Assembly (NCBI GenBank): GCA_045537575.1
Contig: JAZSPU010000014.1
Span: 1-31,844 of the forward strand
Length of the DNA: 31,844 nt
Direction: 5' to 3'
DNA from: SIG607 sp045537575
Lineage (GTDB): Bacteria; Bacillota; Clostridia; Oscillospirales; Acutalibacteraceae
Positions 1-7,581 of the stretch are shown one piece after another; within the stretch, counting starts at the first letter, position 1, and each line of letters starts with the position of its first letter. Below the pieces are notes generated by a model. That model did no database searches. It had not been told where the DNA came from and was given only the letters and a program-made list of their open reading frames with translations. The translations under genes and the position numbers were made by a program.

Positions 1-684
1 CGGTGTGCCGACTGCAAGCGTGTGATGAATAAAAAGACCAATCAACACACATACGGTACGTATCATTACTATCGCTGTGTAACAGCAAGGAAACTTAAAA
101 AATCAGCGTGTACAAATCACACTATCCGTATTGATAAGTTGGAGCAGGCAGTGCTTTTGACAATTCAAAATATGATTAATACGGCAACAACAATGAGCGA
201 ACTGCTTACTCAAATCAATAATAATTCCGCACGAAAAAAGGAATCAAGTCATATTGAGAAGGCACTGAAATGCCAGGTTTCTGAACGCGAAAAACTTGTG
301 TCTATGATTACCGACCTTTATCCCGACTGGAAAAGCGGTGTCATCACAGTGGATGAGTATCAGATGTTAAAGGAACGGCTTAACGAAAAGCTGAGGATTG
401 CTGACGAAAAAATCGCTTCACTTAACAAGTCGGCTGAGCAGTTCCAAGACGGTATTACCGAAGAGAACGAGTTTGTGGCACGTTTCAAAAAGTACGGTAA
501 TATCGAAAGTCTGACAAGACCTTTGCTTACCGAACTCGTAGAAGAAATTTTCGTGCACGAGGGCGGAGATATCGAAGTTGTATTCAAGTTCCAGGATGCC
601 TATGCACAGGTTGTTGAATATATCGAACTCAACAAGCATCTTATCGAACCTGATAAGCCAACGAAAAAGAAAAAGTCGGCATAA
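1..684 (+). CDS. Large serine recombinase, C-terminal part (5' end outside window)
   Basis: The frame is open from base 1, so the N-terminal catalytic resolvase domain lies upstream of the window. The visible 227 residues begin in a recombinase zinc ribbon: Cys-x2-Cys at RCADCK, then a second Cys pair in YRC and SACTNH. A long charged helical region, probably the coiled coil that controls synapsis, follows over roughly residues 60-150. The end resembles the DUF4368 tail (RFKKYGNIESLTRPLLTELV) of TnpX/Tn1549-type recombinases. This family integrates and excises transposons and conjugative elements through short core sites. Two terminators follow it, and a convergent phage/ICE-like repressor operon lies downstream. 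I infer that this is the integrase of the element ending near 3640. Family assignment is good; the exact element type cannot be told. Confidence 0.9.
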   Translation, partial: RCADCKRVMNKKTNQHTYGTYHYYRCVTARKLKKSACTNHTIRIDKLEQAVLLTIQNMINTATTMSELLTQINNNSARKKESSHIEKALKCQVSEREKLVSMITDLYPDWKSGVITVDEYQMLKERLNEKLRIADEKIASLNKSAEQFQDGITEENEFVARFKKYGNIESLTRPLLTELVEEIFVHEGGDIEVVFKFQDAYAQVVEYIELNKHLIEPDKPTKKKKSA

Positions 685-688
685 TGAT

Positions 689-728
689 AAAGCGTGTGAC
701 AGTTTACTGCCACACGCTTTCGGTTTTT
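689..728 (+). terminator. Intrinsic terminator after the recombinase
   Basis: Ten-base stem AAAGCGTGTG (689-698) with CACACGCTTT (711-720). An inner CAGT/ACTG extension follows one mismatch, and a short T run (724-728) comes after. It starts four bases past the recombinase stop codon. Confidence 0.8.
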
Positions 729-737
729 CGCTCTAAT

Positions 738-767
738 CCAAACTACAAGAAAGTTGTTTGGGTTTTT
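738..767 (+). terminator. Second tandem terminator
   Basis: CCAAACTAC (738-746) pairs with GTTGTTTGG (753-761) with one T-T mismatch, followed by GTTTTT. It backs up the first terminator and separates the recombinase from the convergent operon ending at 797. Confidence 0.5.
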
Positions 768-796
768 AATGTTTTTGCAAAGACACTAATAGTTTC

Positions 797-1354
797 TTAT
801 TCAATTGTAATAATGTGATTTTCTGTTTTTGGGGTTTTAGAATTATCCCAACCATCAATAAAATCAGTATTGTGAGGAAATTTGTTTATTAAATCATAAC
901 CCCTAAAAATTTCAATTTCTTCAGAGAAAGGGCAGGTATCCTTTTTAAACGAAATTTCTCTATCACATAAATCAAAGATAATACCTCTTGTTAACCAAAC
1001 ATTATATGTTTGAGTTCCGTTCTCAAAAATTTGTTGGTTTTCGTTGATTATAGTGATTTTTTTGATAATTTGATTTACAGGGGTATCAATTTGTTCTGTA
1101 TCGTCAAAAAAAGATTTAATTTCGTTTTCAGAACATTCTGTTATGCCGAATACAGCATAGTCATCCTGTTCACCAAAGTAATCTACCGATTTTTGTTCGT
1201 TACGAAATTCATAAACTCTTTCATCAACAAATATGCCGATGATTCCTGTAACAGAATTGTTAAAAACAAATTCATCAGAGCGATATTTTTTGAAAGTTTG
1301 TCCTATCATCTGCTTGAAGATGTTAGAATCAAATCTCATATCAATAGTTTTCAT
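797..1354 (-). CDS. Acidic protein of unknown function, last gene of the element operon (possible immunity partner)
   Basis: This is a 185-residue soluble, acidic protein with no signal peptide or membrane segment. I recognise no named domain. It has the look of an uncharacterised Firmicutes family found near phage-like genes, with conserved-looking blocks YDVW/YNVWLTRGIIF, DREISF and SEEIEIFRGYDL. Its ATG overlaps the upstream gene's TAA by one base, so the two are translationally coupled. That coupling, its size and its acidity suggest an immunity or antitoxin partner for the 124-residue protein before it, but this is inference. It is the last gene of the minus-strand operon that starts with the XRE repressor. 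Confidence 0.7.
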   Translation of the reverse strand: MKTIDMRFDSNIFKQMIGQTFKKYRSDEFVFNNSVTGIIGIFVDERVYEFRNEQKSVDYFGEQDDYAVFGITECSENEIKSFFDDTEQIDTPVNQIIKKITIINENQQIFENGTQTYNVWLTRGIIFDLCDREISFKKDTCPFSEEIEIFRGYDLINKFPHNTDFIDGWDNSKTPKTENHIITIE

Positions 1355-1728
1355 TATTTATCTCCTTCAGTAAAGTGGATTTTTTGATATTTTAACCCAC
1401 CAGCGTTAGTACTGTATCTAATATTGATTTCAACAACGGAAGTTCCGTCTGATTTAGAAACCTGTCTATAAGATATTATAGTACCGTCAGCCATTTTTGA
1501 ATACTTTAAATTGCCTCTTGAAGTCTCTATTCCGCCTTTTGCAGCGGTATTGTAGAAAGACTTTGCAGTTTCAACAGGATTTTTGCTGATAATATTTCTT
1601 GTATGAGAACGACCTTGTCCCTGAACACCAAAATAGCCATTTGAATATGAGTGATTACTCTTTAGTGAAGAAATATTATCAGAAATACTGTGTTGAGTTG
1701 TAGTGCCACCTTTAAAACCAGTTCCCAT
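1354..1728 (-). CDS. Small basic protein resembling a stand-alone polymorphic-toxin tip
   Basis: A 124-residue protein. The first ~45 residues are Gly/Ser/Thr-rich and low in complexity (MGTGFKGGTTTQ). The rest is a compact basic domain with NPVETAKSFYNTAAKGGIE, DGTIISYR and a terminal QKIHF. From family memory, this C-terminal half resembles a domain that recurs at the C-termini of secreted or phage-borne proteins in Firmicutes. No catalytic assignment can be made from sequence alone. The ATG follows the DUF4417 stop codon with no gap, and its own stop overlaps the next start. Toxin-like activity is an inference from domain resemblance and the coupled acidic neighbour. A phage structural or accessory role is the alternative. 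Confidence 0.65.
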   Translation of the reverse strand: MGTGFKGGTTTQHSISDNISSLKSNHSYSNGYFGVQGQGRSHTRNIISKNPVETAKSFYNTAAKGGIETSRGNLKYSKMADGTIISYRQVSKSDGTSVVEINIRYSTNAGGLKYQKIHFTEGDK

Positions 1729-2385
1729 TTACGCACACTCCTCTTTAGGATGTGTTTGTTCAAATAAGCTGGGATAGCGGTGAAAATTAGTTTTATCTTC
1801 TAAATCTTTAAACACCACATCGGGCATATATCCGTGAACTAAAACATCAGTGGGATTTAATACTTTTATCATTTCGTTCAAACCTTGCTTAAAGATTTCT
1901 TTTTGCTTATTTGAACGAATGCAACCGTGTGTGCTTATAGATACAATAGAGTTTTTTGGAACTCCGAGAAAACAATATTCAAAACTGCTTTCATCGCTCC
2001 AACGTATATTAGGAATAACTGGTATTCCTTGCTTTTGTAGATAGTAACCTACGGCACGGTTGAAATATGTATTTGTTTGTTGAAGACAAGGGGATTGACC
2101 AATCAGCATTGTACAATCGGGGGAAATAACTCCGTCAAATTCCTTTAATAAATCTACATATTTTGTAGTTGATGTTAAAACATCAGCAAAGAATTTATCG
2201 TGCATATAAAAATGTACGTACTGTCGTTTATCGCTTGTCTGTTTGGCTTTTTCAAAGGGGATTAAACCCTTGGGAATCTGTGTGTTTTTTAAATTCATAA
2301 GCGCCGGAATCCCTGTGGCACCTACGAATGATGCGCCTTCAACAAGATAACTGTGAAAGCCATCATCTAAAATGGTTTTACGCAT
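1729..2385 (-). CDS. DUF4417 domain protein
   Basis: A 218-residue protein from the chosen ATG at 2385 (MRKTILDDG). That start has AAAGGTG eight bases upstream; an in-frame ATG at 2406 would add seven residues. The body has blocks I associate with DUF4417: FVGATGIPALMN near the start, a conserved-looking HFYMHDKFF, the DGVISPDCTMLIGQ segment, then NTYFNRAVGYYLQKQGIPVIPNIRW and ISTHGCI. DUF4417 proteins are common in phages and integrative elements of Firmicutes; their biochemical role is not known to me. Gene order places it in the regulated cargo of the element, directly abutting the toxin-like gene. Confidence 0.8.
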   Translation of the reverse strand: MRKTILDDGFHSYLVEGASFVGATGIPALMNLKNTQIPKGLIPFEKAKQTSDKRQYVHFYMHDKFFADVLTSTTKYVDLLKEFDGVISPDCTMLIGQSPCLQQTNTYFNRAVGYYLQKQGIPVIPNIRWSDESSFEYCFLGVPKNSIVSISTHGCIRSNKQKEIFKQGLNEMIKVLNPTDVLVHGYMPDVVFKDLEDKTNFHRYPSLFEQTHPKEECA

Positions 2386-2402
2386 AACTTTGCACCTTTC
2401 CG

Positions 2403-2606
2403 TCATCTTTGTGACATAAATTTAGATTTTTCTTTGACTTTTTTACAACAAAAATTTTGCATTTTATTCAAATTTTTGTTGCGTTTTTCTCCGAAAGGTG
2501 CTATTATGTATTTAGCGAGATACGAATGGCAACATTCGGAGAGAAGCATTGTATTGATTGCGCCAACAATCTTTACGATGCTTTTTCTTTTTTTAACGAC
2601 AATCAT
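2403..2606 (-). CDS. Possible small Lys/Cys-containing protein (doubtful)
   Basis: This 67-residue ORF fills the gap between immA and the DUF4417 gene. A purine-rich AAAGGACGGTG lies at a plausible distance before the ATG. Its TGA overlaps the alternative upstream ATG (2406) of the DUF4417 gene in an ATGA arrangement. The product is very basic, with scattered Cys (ECCHSY, NFCCKK), and no domain is recognised. The downstream third is Lys/Asn-rich in a way typical of AT-rich noncoding DNA, so it may be a leader or spurious. Confidence 0.3.
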   Translation of the reverse strand: MIVVKKRKSIVKIVGAINTMLLSECCHSYLAKYIIAPFGEKRNKNLNKMQNFCCKKVKEKSKFMSQR

Positions 2607-2636
2607 TTCACATCACCGTCCTTTCTTATAATTTCT

Positions 2637-3200
2637 TTATTGAAAGAAGTCTAATAGACTGATTTCGTATTTTTTCAAGTTTCCGCCATACTTTAACCAG
2701 TTAGTATATCGTTGAAAACAAATATCTGCACAGGGTTGAGAAATATCAAATTTATTAACGATGTCCATATAGTCTTCGCATTCGTAGTGGTCAATAAGCG
2801 GTGAGGGGGCAAGGGCATATGCTGCATAATAATCCGCAATTTTTCTTGCCAGCTCACTTTCTTGCTTATGTCCCATTTCTATATGTCCAATTTCATGCAT
2901 AATTGTAAAACGAACACGCTGAAGTCCTTGAGTATCATCGTAATATATTACGAATGTTTTAGCATCAGGGTCATAGTGACTAATTCCGTCAATATTGTTT
3001 TGTATAAAGTTTATGTAGGTGCTTCTATCAAGATGGGAAAAAGGCTTGATTATATAACCTTTACGTTTCGCAATATCAAATGGGTCAATGGGTGCTTTGG
3101 TTATATTAAGTTCCTTGTAGAGAGAAAAGACTTTTTTCTCGATTGTGTCATACATCTTCGAGGGAAGACGAACTACAGTATATTCGTGTTCGTTTATCAT
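2637..3200 (-). CDS. immA: ImmA/IrrE-family metallopeptidase
   Basis: A 187-residue protein with the zinc protease motif HEIGH (H102-E103-x2-H106) and a following acidic helix (ESELARKIADYYAAYAL) that should supply the third ligand, as in ImmA/IrrE enzymes. In ICEBs1 and related elements, ImmA cleaves the cognate XRE repressor to derepress the element. Here its ATG overlaps the stop codon of the XRE gene by four bases, so repressor and protease are made together. The natural inference is that it inactivates the adjacent repressor and switches on the downstream DUF4417 and toxin-like genes. What signal triggers it cannot be seen. Confidence 0.9.
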   Translation of the reverse strand: MINEHEYTVVRLPSKMYDTIEKKVFSLYKELNITKAPIDPFDIAKRKGYIIKPFSHLDRSTYINFIQNNIDGISHYDPDAKTFVIYYDDTQGLQRVRFTIMHEIGHIEMGHKQESELARKIADYYAAYALAPSPLIDHYECEDYMDIVNKFDISQPCADICFQRYTNWLKYGGNLKKYEISLLDFFQ

Positions 3201-3505
3201 TTATCGAGCAGCACCTTCATTAGTTTCATTTTTTCTTCATCAGTCATATTAGCGGTACTTCTTGCAACAAGACGATATACCTCTGCAAAATCTTCATTTG
3301 AAGAAGTTCCACTGATGAGATAGTCGGATGTGGTGTTAAGGGCAGTGGCGAGGTTTGCAACAACTTCTATTTTGGGTTCACGCTCATTTTTAAGATAACG
3401 TGACATTGCCGCTTCGGTAACACCTACCATTAAAGCGAGTTCTTTCTGGGTATATCCACTGGCTTTTAGTAATTTTTCAATTCTATTTCCTATTTTTTCA
3501 TTCAT
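3197..3505 (-). CDS. XRE-family HTH repressor
   Basis: A 102-residue protein with an N-terminal Cro/CI-type helix-turn-helix over residues ~8-63 (YTQKELALMVGVTEAAMSRY as the recognition core) and a short helical C-terminus. It is the first gene of the minus-strand operon, with a promoter at 3534-3562 and a near-palindrome over the -10 box that suits autoregulation. It is followed with overlap by an ImmA/IrrE protease, the usual repressor/anti-repressor pair of integrative elements. Ribosome site AGGAAGGTATG lies just before the ATG. Confidence 0.92.
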   Translation of the reverse strand: MNEKIGNRIEKLLKASGYTQKELALMVGVTEAAMSRYLKNEREPKIEVVANLATALNTTSDYLISGTSSNEDFAEVYRLVARSTANMTDEEKMKLMKVLLDK

Positions 3506-3529
3506 GGCACATACCTTCCTTTCACTTTT

Positions 3530-3552
3530 AATTATTTTAGTATAAAATTATC
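3530..3552. promoter_or_regulatory. Candidate operator palindrome over the XRE promoter -10
   Basis: AATTATTTTA (3530-3539) and TAAAATTATC (3543-3552) flank GTA as an inverted repeat matching at 8 of 10 paired positions. It is centred on 3541 and covers the -10 box, the place expected for an autorepressing XRE protein. AT-richness makes chance symmetry possible. Confidence 0.4.
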
Positions 3553-3562
3553 ATTTTGTCAA
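3534..3562 (-). promoter_or_regulatory. SigA-type promoter of the XRE-ImmA operon
   Basis: On the minus strand, TTGACA (3562-3557), a 17-base spacer and TAAAAT (3539-3534) lie upstream of the XRE start at 3505. No other promoter was obvious before the downstream genes, so one transcript probably covers 3505-797. Confidence 0.75.
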
Positions 3563-3583
3563 GTTTTTATTACCAAAATAATA

Positions 3584-4051
3584 TTGTGCGCCATTTTTGT
3601 CGGTGTAGATGCATTCGTAAAAAAACAAATTTCAAAAAATTATGGTGTTCTCTTGACATTTTCCCCTGCCGCTTGTTCTACCATATTAAGATTTTTTAGG
3701 GATACTGATACCTCCCCCAAAGACTATGATGCCATATTTACGGGGGATTTGGGAGTGGTTGGAAAGGGGCTTTTAATAAGCCTTGCTAAAAGAGAAGGCT
3801 ATGATTTAAGTGATAATCTTTTTGACTTTGGCGAAATGATTTTTGACAGAGAAGGGCAGGACGTTCATGCAGGGGGTTCGGGTTGCGGCTGCAGTGCCGT
3901 TATGATGGCTTCTTACATTATGGACCAAATGAAAAGGGGAAACCTTAAAAATATCCTTTACTGCGCAACAGGTGCCCTTCTTTCTCCAACAACCGTAATG
4001 CAGGGCGAAAGCATCCCCGGAATCTGCCATCTTGTTAATATAAAAATATAA
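3584..4051 (+). pseudogene. spoVAD: 5'-truncated spoVAD (stage V sporulation protein AD, C-terminal part)
   Basis: From about base 3640 the frame encodes the last ~135 residues of SpoVAD, a thiolase-fold protein that binds dipicolinic acid for uptake into the forespore. Family landmarks are PAACSTI, FTGDLGVVGKGL, MIFDREGQDVHAGGSGCGCS, TGALLSP and the terminal IPGICHLV. Full-length SpoVAD is roughly 335-340 residues, so about 200 N-terminal residues are absent. The preceding codons (from the TTG at 3584) do not resemble the family and lie where the mobile element ends. No spoVAC or spoVAE follows; a sugar operon promoter starts 14 bases after the stop. Either the element split the gene and its 5' half lies left of the window, or this is a decayed remnant. 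Confidence 0.8.
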
Positions 4052-4065
4052 TATATCATATTTTA

Positions 4066-4094
4066 TTGACATTGTGCTTTTTGCTAGGTATAAT
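4066..4094 (+). promoter_or_regulatory. Consensus SigA promoter of the rhamnosidase gene
   Basis: TTGACA (4066-4071), a 17-base spacer and TATAAT (4089-4094) form a perfect consensus. The start codon is 40 bases downstream, with GGGAGG at 4120-4125. Confidence 0.9.
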
Positions 4095-4118
4095 TTTCTT
4101 ATAGGAAATTATGCCTAG
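4084..4118. promoter_or_regulatory. 35-bp palindrome over the -10 and start site (candidate operator)
   Basis: CTAGGTATAATTT (4084-4096) and AAATTATGCCTAG (4106-4118) are inverted repeats with one mismatch around a 9-base centre. The left arm contains the -10 box and the centre is the expected transcription start. A dimeric sugar-responsive repressor binding here would block the promoter. Part of it could also form a 5'-end RNA hairpin. Confidence 0.6.
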
Positions 4119-4133
4119 TGGGAGGCTTTTTTT

Positions 4134-6461
4134 ATGCTGTCTGAAAAATTTATAAGCGCGACAAGGGATAGGAATACTCTTGAAAATCACGTTGCTGCTC
4201 CCTATATGAGAAAAACAATAGAGTTTGATGCCTTACCCAGTGAACTTTCTATTACCGTTTGCGGTCTTGGTTTTTATGATATTTTTGTTAACGGCGAAAA
4301 AATCACCAAAGGACTTTTAGCGCCTTACATATCTAACCCTGACCATATTTGCTACTACGATACCTATGACCTTTTGCCCTATATAAATAAAGGCAAGAAC
4401 GTTTTGGGCTTTATTCTCGGCAACGGCTTTAAGAATAACGAAGGTGGCTTTATTTGGGATTTTAATAGGGCGGATTTCGTCGGCGCACCCCAGCTTTCCT
4501 TTGCAATAGAAGGCAAAATAGGTGAAGAAAAAATCCTTATTGAAGCTGACGAAAGCGTAAAGGTGCATCCTTCTCCCATAACCTTTGATGATATGCGTTG
4601 CGGTACCTTTTATGATGCAAGAAAAGAAATTGAGGATTGGTGCTCTATTTCCTTTGATGACAGCGCTTGGGATAATGCTTTTTTTGGTGAAACTCCCCGA
4701 GGAAAAAAGAAAATTTGCGAAGCAGAACCTATTACGGTAAGACAGGTTCACACCGCTAAAGAATTCAGAAGGGCAACCCTTGACAGAAGTTACCGCCATC
4801 ACGAAAAGTTCGACAAATTAAATTTCCCCGTTAAAGACAGAGTATTTACCGAAAATGACATTAACGGATATATGTACGATTTTGGTTTTAACAGTTCGGG
4901 ACTGCCCCTTCTTACCCTTTATAATACAAAGGCAGGGCAGACCGTTGAACTTCAGCACTGTGAGTATATAAATGAAAAGGGCGAACCCTCTTATTCGAAT
5001 GTTAGTTTTTATATTGACGGATACTCTCAAAGAGATATTTATATTTGCAAAGGGGCCGAAAAAGAGGTATTTGTTCCGCCCTTTACCTACCACGGCTTCA
5101 GATGTGTTTTTGTAACAGGACTGGAGGAAGCTCAGGCTAAAGAGGACACCGTACAGTACCTTGAATGTTCCTCAGAGCTTTTTGAGAGAGGAAATTTCAG
5201 CTCTTCGTCAGATACCCTTAATCAGCTTCAGGAAATGGTCAGACGAAGCGATTTATCCAACTTTTATTATTTCCCCACCGACTGTCCACAGCGTGAAAAG
5301 AACGGCTGGACAGGTGACGTTATGGTATCATGTGAGCATATGCTGATTAATCTTACCTGTGAAAACAGTTTAAGAGAGTATATGAATAATGTTCGTGCTG
5401 CACAAAACGAGGCAGGAGCTATTCCCGGTATAGTGCCGACAGGAGATTGGGGCTTTGCTTGGGGTAATGGGCCTATATGGGATAACATCCTTGTAGAAGT
5501 GCCTTATCAGGTTGCGCGTTATACGGGTAAAGACGTTATTTTAAAGGAAAACGCCCACGCAATAATGAATTATCTTACCTACGCATCCAATAAACGTGAT
5601 GAAAAAGGACTTTTAAATTATGGGCTTGGAGACTGGGTTAAGCCCAAAAACAGCCGAGAGGTTGCTACAAAGGAATTTGTGGATAGCGTAATGATTTATC
5701 AGTTCGCCCTTAAAGCCTACCGTATTTTTGACCGTCTTGATATGAAGCCTCAAAAGGCTTTTGCAGATAGCCTTGCAAAAGAACTGAAAGAGGCGATAAC
5801 AAAAACCTATATTGATGACCAAAATGGCTTTGTGGCAAATAATGCCCATTCTGCCTACGCTTTGGCGATTGTTCACCAGCTTTTCAGTAAAGAGGGCAAG
5901 GTTAAAGCATTAAAAAATTTGGTTAAAGATATTAACGATTTCGGCGGTATGCACGACTGCGGTATGATAGGTATTCGTTATCTTTTATATGCCCTTTCCC
6001 GTAACGGCTACAGCGATTTAGCCTATGGAATTTTAACGGGGGAAGAGGGAACCAATTACGGTAACTTCGTTAAACGGGGACTTAAAACCCTTCCCGAAAG
6101 CTTTAATGCCTTTGATGATAAGGGTAATCCTTTAAGTTGGCAGTCTATTAACCATCATTTTTTGGGCGATATAAGTCACTTTTTTATAAGCGATATTGCA
6201 GGAATAAGGGTAAATGATGACTTTAAGGGAAGCGAATATATTGATATTATCCCCACCTTTATTTCTTCCTTAAACAGCGCCAAGGCTTATTTTGACTCAA
6301 AGTTCGGCAGAGTGGAAAGCCAATGGGAAAGAAATGATAAATGCATTATACTTAAGGTTACAGCGCCTCTGGATATAATCGGTGAAATTAAGGCAAACTT
6401 TAAAGACGGCAGTAAAACCAAACCTCTATTGAGCGGTACATATGAAATAATCGGTGATTAA
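4134..6461 (+). CDS. Alpha-L-rhamnosidase, GH78
   Basis: A 775-residue glycoside hydrolase that removes terminal alpha-L-rhamnose from glycosides. Domain order suits GH78: N-terminal beta-sandwich with FYDIFVNGEKI and YYDTYDLLPYI, a middle concanavalin-like part, an alpha/alpha-barrel catalytic domain, and a C-terminal sandwich. The catalytic cluster is visible in TDCPQREKNGWTGDV: D383, E388 and D395 match the D567/E572/D579 set of Bacillus RhaB in spacing. E655 in TLPESF fits the fourth acidic residue (E841). No signal peptide is present, so it acts in the cytoplasm on imported rhamnosides. It has its own strong promoter and palindrome, and it is followed by manA within one base of its stop, so the two are an operon for sugar use. 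Confidence 0.93.
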   Translation: MLSEKFISATRDRNTLENHVAAPYMRKTIEFDALPSELSITVCGLGFYDIFVNGEKITKGLLAPYISNPDHICYYDTYDLLPYINKGKNVLGFILGNGFKNNEGGFIWDFNRADFVGAPQLSFAIEGKIGEEKILIEADESVKVHPSPITFDDMRCGTFYDARKEIEDWCSISFDDSAWDNAFFGETPRGKKKICEAEPITVRQVHTAKEFRRATLDRSYRHHEKFDKLNFPVKDRVFTENDINGYMYDFGFNSSGLPLLTLYNTKAGQTVELQHCEYINEKGEPSYSNVSFYIDGYSQRDIYICKGAEKEVFVPPFTYHGFRCVFVTGLEEAQAKEDTVQYLECSSELFERGNFSSSSDTLNQLQEMVRRSDLSNFYYFPTDCPQREKNGWTGDVMVSCEHMLINLTCENSLREYMNNVRAAQNEAGAIPGIVPTGDWGFAWGNGPIWDNILVEVPYQVARYTGKDVILKENAHAIMNYLTYASNKRDEKGLLNYGLGDWVKPKNSREVATKEFVDSVMIYQFALKAYRIFDRLDMKPQKAFADSLAKELKEAITKTYIDDQNGFVANNAHSAYALAIVHQLFSKEGKVKALKNLVKDINDFGGMHDCGMIGIRYLLYALSRNGYSDLAYGILTGEEGTNYGNFVKRGLKTLPESFNAFDDKGNPLSWQSINHHFLGDISHFFISDIAGIRVNDDFKGSEYIDIIPTFISSLNSAKAYFDSKFGRVESQWERNDKCIILKVTAPLDIIGEIKANFKDGSKTKPLLSGTYEIIGD

Positions 6462-6462
6462 A

Positions 6463-7494
6463 ATGATTTATAAATTTAAAGAAAACAGAGTATGGAGAGC
6501 ATACTTCGGCGGCGAGAGACTTGATGCCTTTAGCGGTAAAAGTGAAAGGGTAAGGGGTAGGCGTCCTGAGGAATGGATAGCCTCTACCGTTACTGCCTTT
6601 AATGCCGACAGGCCTGATGAAAAAGAGGGCGTAAGTATAACCGAGCATAATGAAAATTTTGCTCAGTTAATTGAAAATAATCCTAAAGAAATGCTTGGCG
6701 AAGCGCTTGCCGAAAAGTACGGTAATAAGATGTCTATTCTTGTAAAACTGCTTGACGCAGGGGAGAGACTTGTTATACAGTGCCACCCAAGTGTGCCCTT
6801 TGCAAAAAAGGAATTTGGCAGTCAGTTCGGTAAAACAGAGTGCTGGTATATACTTGAAGCCGACGAGGATGCTAACGTTTATTTAGGCTTTAAAGAGGGC
6901 ATAACAAAGGAAAAATGGAAAGACCTTTTTGAAAGACAGGATATTGACGGTATGCTTTCCTGCCTTCATAACCATTCCGTTAAAAAGGGCGACCTTTATT
7001 TTGTAGAGGGCGGTGTGCCCCACGCTATCGGCGGAGGCTGTCTTATGGTTGAACTTCAGGAGCCCAGCGATTTAATGGTTATTCCCGAAAGAAAAACCCC
7101 GTCGGGAGTTGAACTTGCCGACATTAAGCTTCACGGCGGTATTGGTTTTGAAAAGATGTGGGATTGCTTTCACTATGACGGAATGAGCAAAGAAGAGGTT
7201 AAAGCAAAATACTATAGAAGTGTAGATGAAAGCAAAATGGGACTTATTCCCGTCGTGGATAGTTCTTTAACCGAGCGTTTTTCCCTTTCTCTTTTAAGGG
7301 TTGACGGAGAATATTCCACCGATTTTTCGGGCAAATATGCCGCTTGTGTGGTAACAGACGGAGCCTTCACTCTTTTTGACGGACAAGAGGAATATTCCCT
7401 TAAAAAGAGCGATAAATTCTTTGTTCCGGCGTCTAATAAGGAGCTTTTATGGAAGGGCAAGGGCGAAGTGGCTGTTTGCCTTCCCTGTGAATAA
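6463..7494 (+). CDS. manA: Mannose-6-phosphate isomerase, class I
   Basis: A 343-residue cupin-fold enzyme interconverting mannose-6-phosphate and fructose-6-phosphate. The four zinc ligands of class I enzymes are recognisable: Q106 and H108 in VIQCHPS, E126 in KTECWYIL, and H187 in GGVPHAIGGG. ELQEPSDLM, next to the active site, is also typical. I chose the ATG at 6463, one base after the rhamnosidase stop; a GTG at 6454 would add three residues and overlap. It is co-transcribed with the GH78 gene, feeding mannose or related sugars into glycolysis. No clear terminator follows, and the next promoter starts about 30 bases on. Confidence 0.93.
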   Translation: MIYKFKENRVWRAYFGGERLDAFSGKSERVRGRRPEEWIASTVTAFNADRPDEKEGVSITEHNENFAQLIENNPKEMLGEALAEKYGNKMSILVKLLDAGERLVIQCHPSVPFAKKEFGSQFGKTECWYILEADEDANVYLGFKEGITKEKWKDLFERQDIDGMLSCLHNHSVKKGDLYFVEGGVPHAIGGGCLMVELQEPSDLMVIPERKTPSGVELADIKLHGGIGFEKMWDCFHYDGMSKEEVKAKYYRSVDESKMGLIPVVDSSLTERFSLSLLRVDGEYSTDFSGKYAACVVTDGAFTLFDGQEEYSLKKSDKFFVPASNKELLWKGKGEVAVCLPCE

Positions 7495-7522
7495 AAATTA
7501 CGGAAAACATTTAATTTTTTCA

Positions 7523-7551
7523 TTGTGTTTTACATCTTTTCAAAGTATAAT
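7523..7551 (+). promoter_or_regulatory. Putative promoter of the GNAT-type gene
   Basis: TATAAT at 7546-7551 is perfect, but the -35 (TTGTGT, 7523-7528, 17-base spacer) is weak. It lies 30 bases before the start codon. Confidence 0.5.
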
Positions 7552-7581
7552 GAAATAAACTTAGATAAAGGAGAAACCCAT

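Noticed and set aside
1010..1387. 125-residue plus-strand ORF
   Set aside because: Antisense shadow of the 797-1354 gene; Phe/Ile/Tyr-rich translation typical of the reverse of acidic Lys/Asn codons.
2434..2654. Two overlapping plus-strand ORFs between immA and DUF4417
   Set aside because: No promoter or ribosome site on that strand; the operon on the minus strand runs through the region.
2862..3323. 153-residue plus-strand ORF opposite immA and the XRE gene
   Set aside because: It lies wholly antisense to two well-supported genes, has no ribosome site and a hydrophobic, low-information product.
6454..6462. GTG start for manA overlapping the rhamnosidase
   Set aside because: It adds only three residues; the ATG at 6463 fits the family start and close operon spacing.
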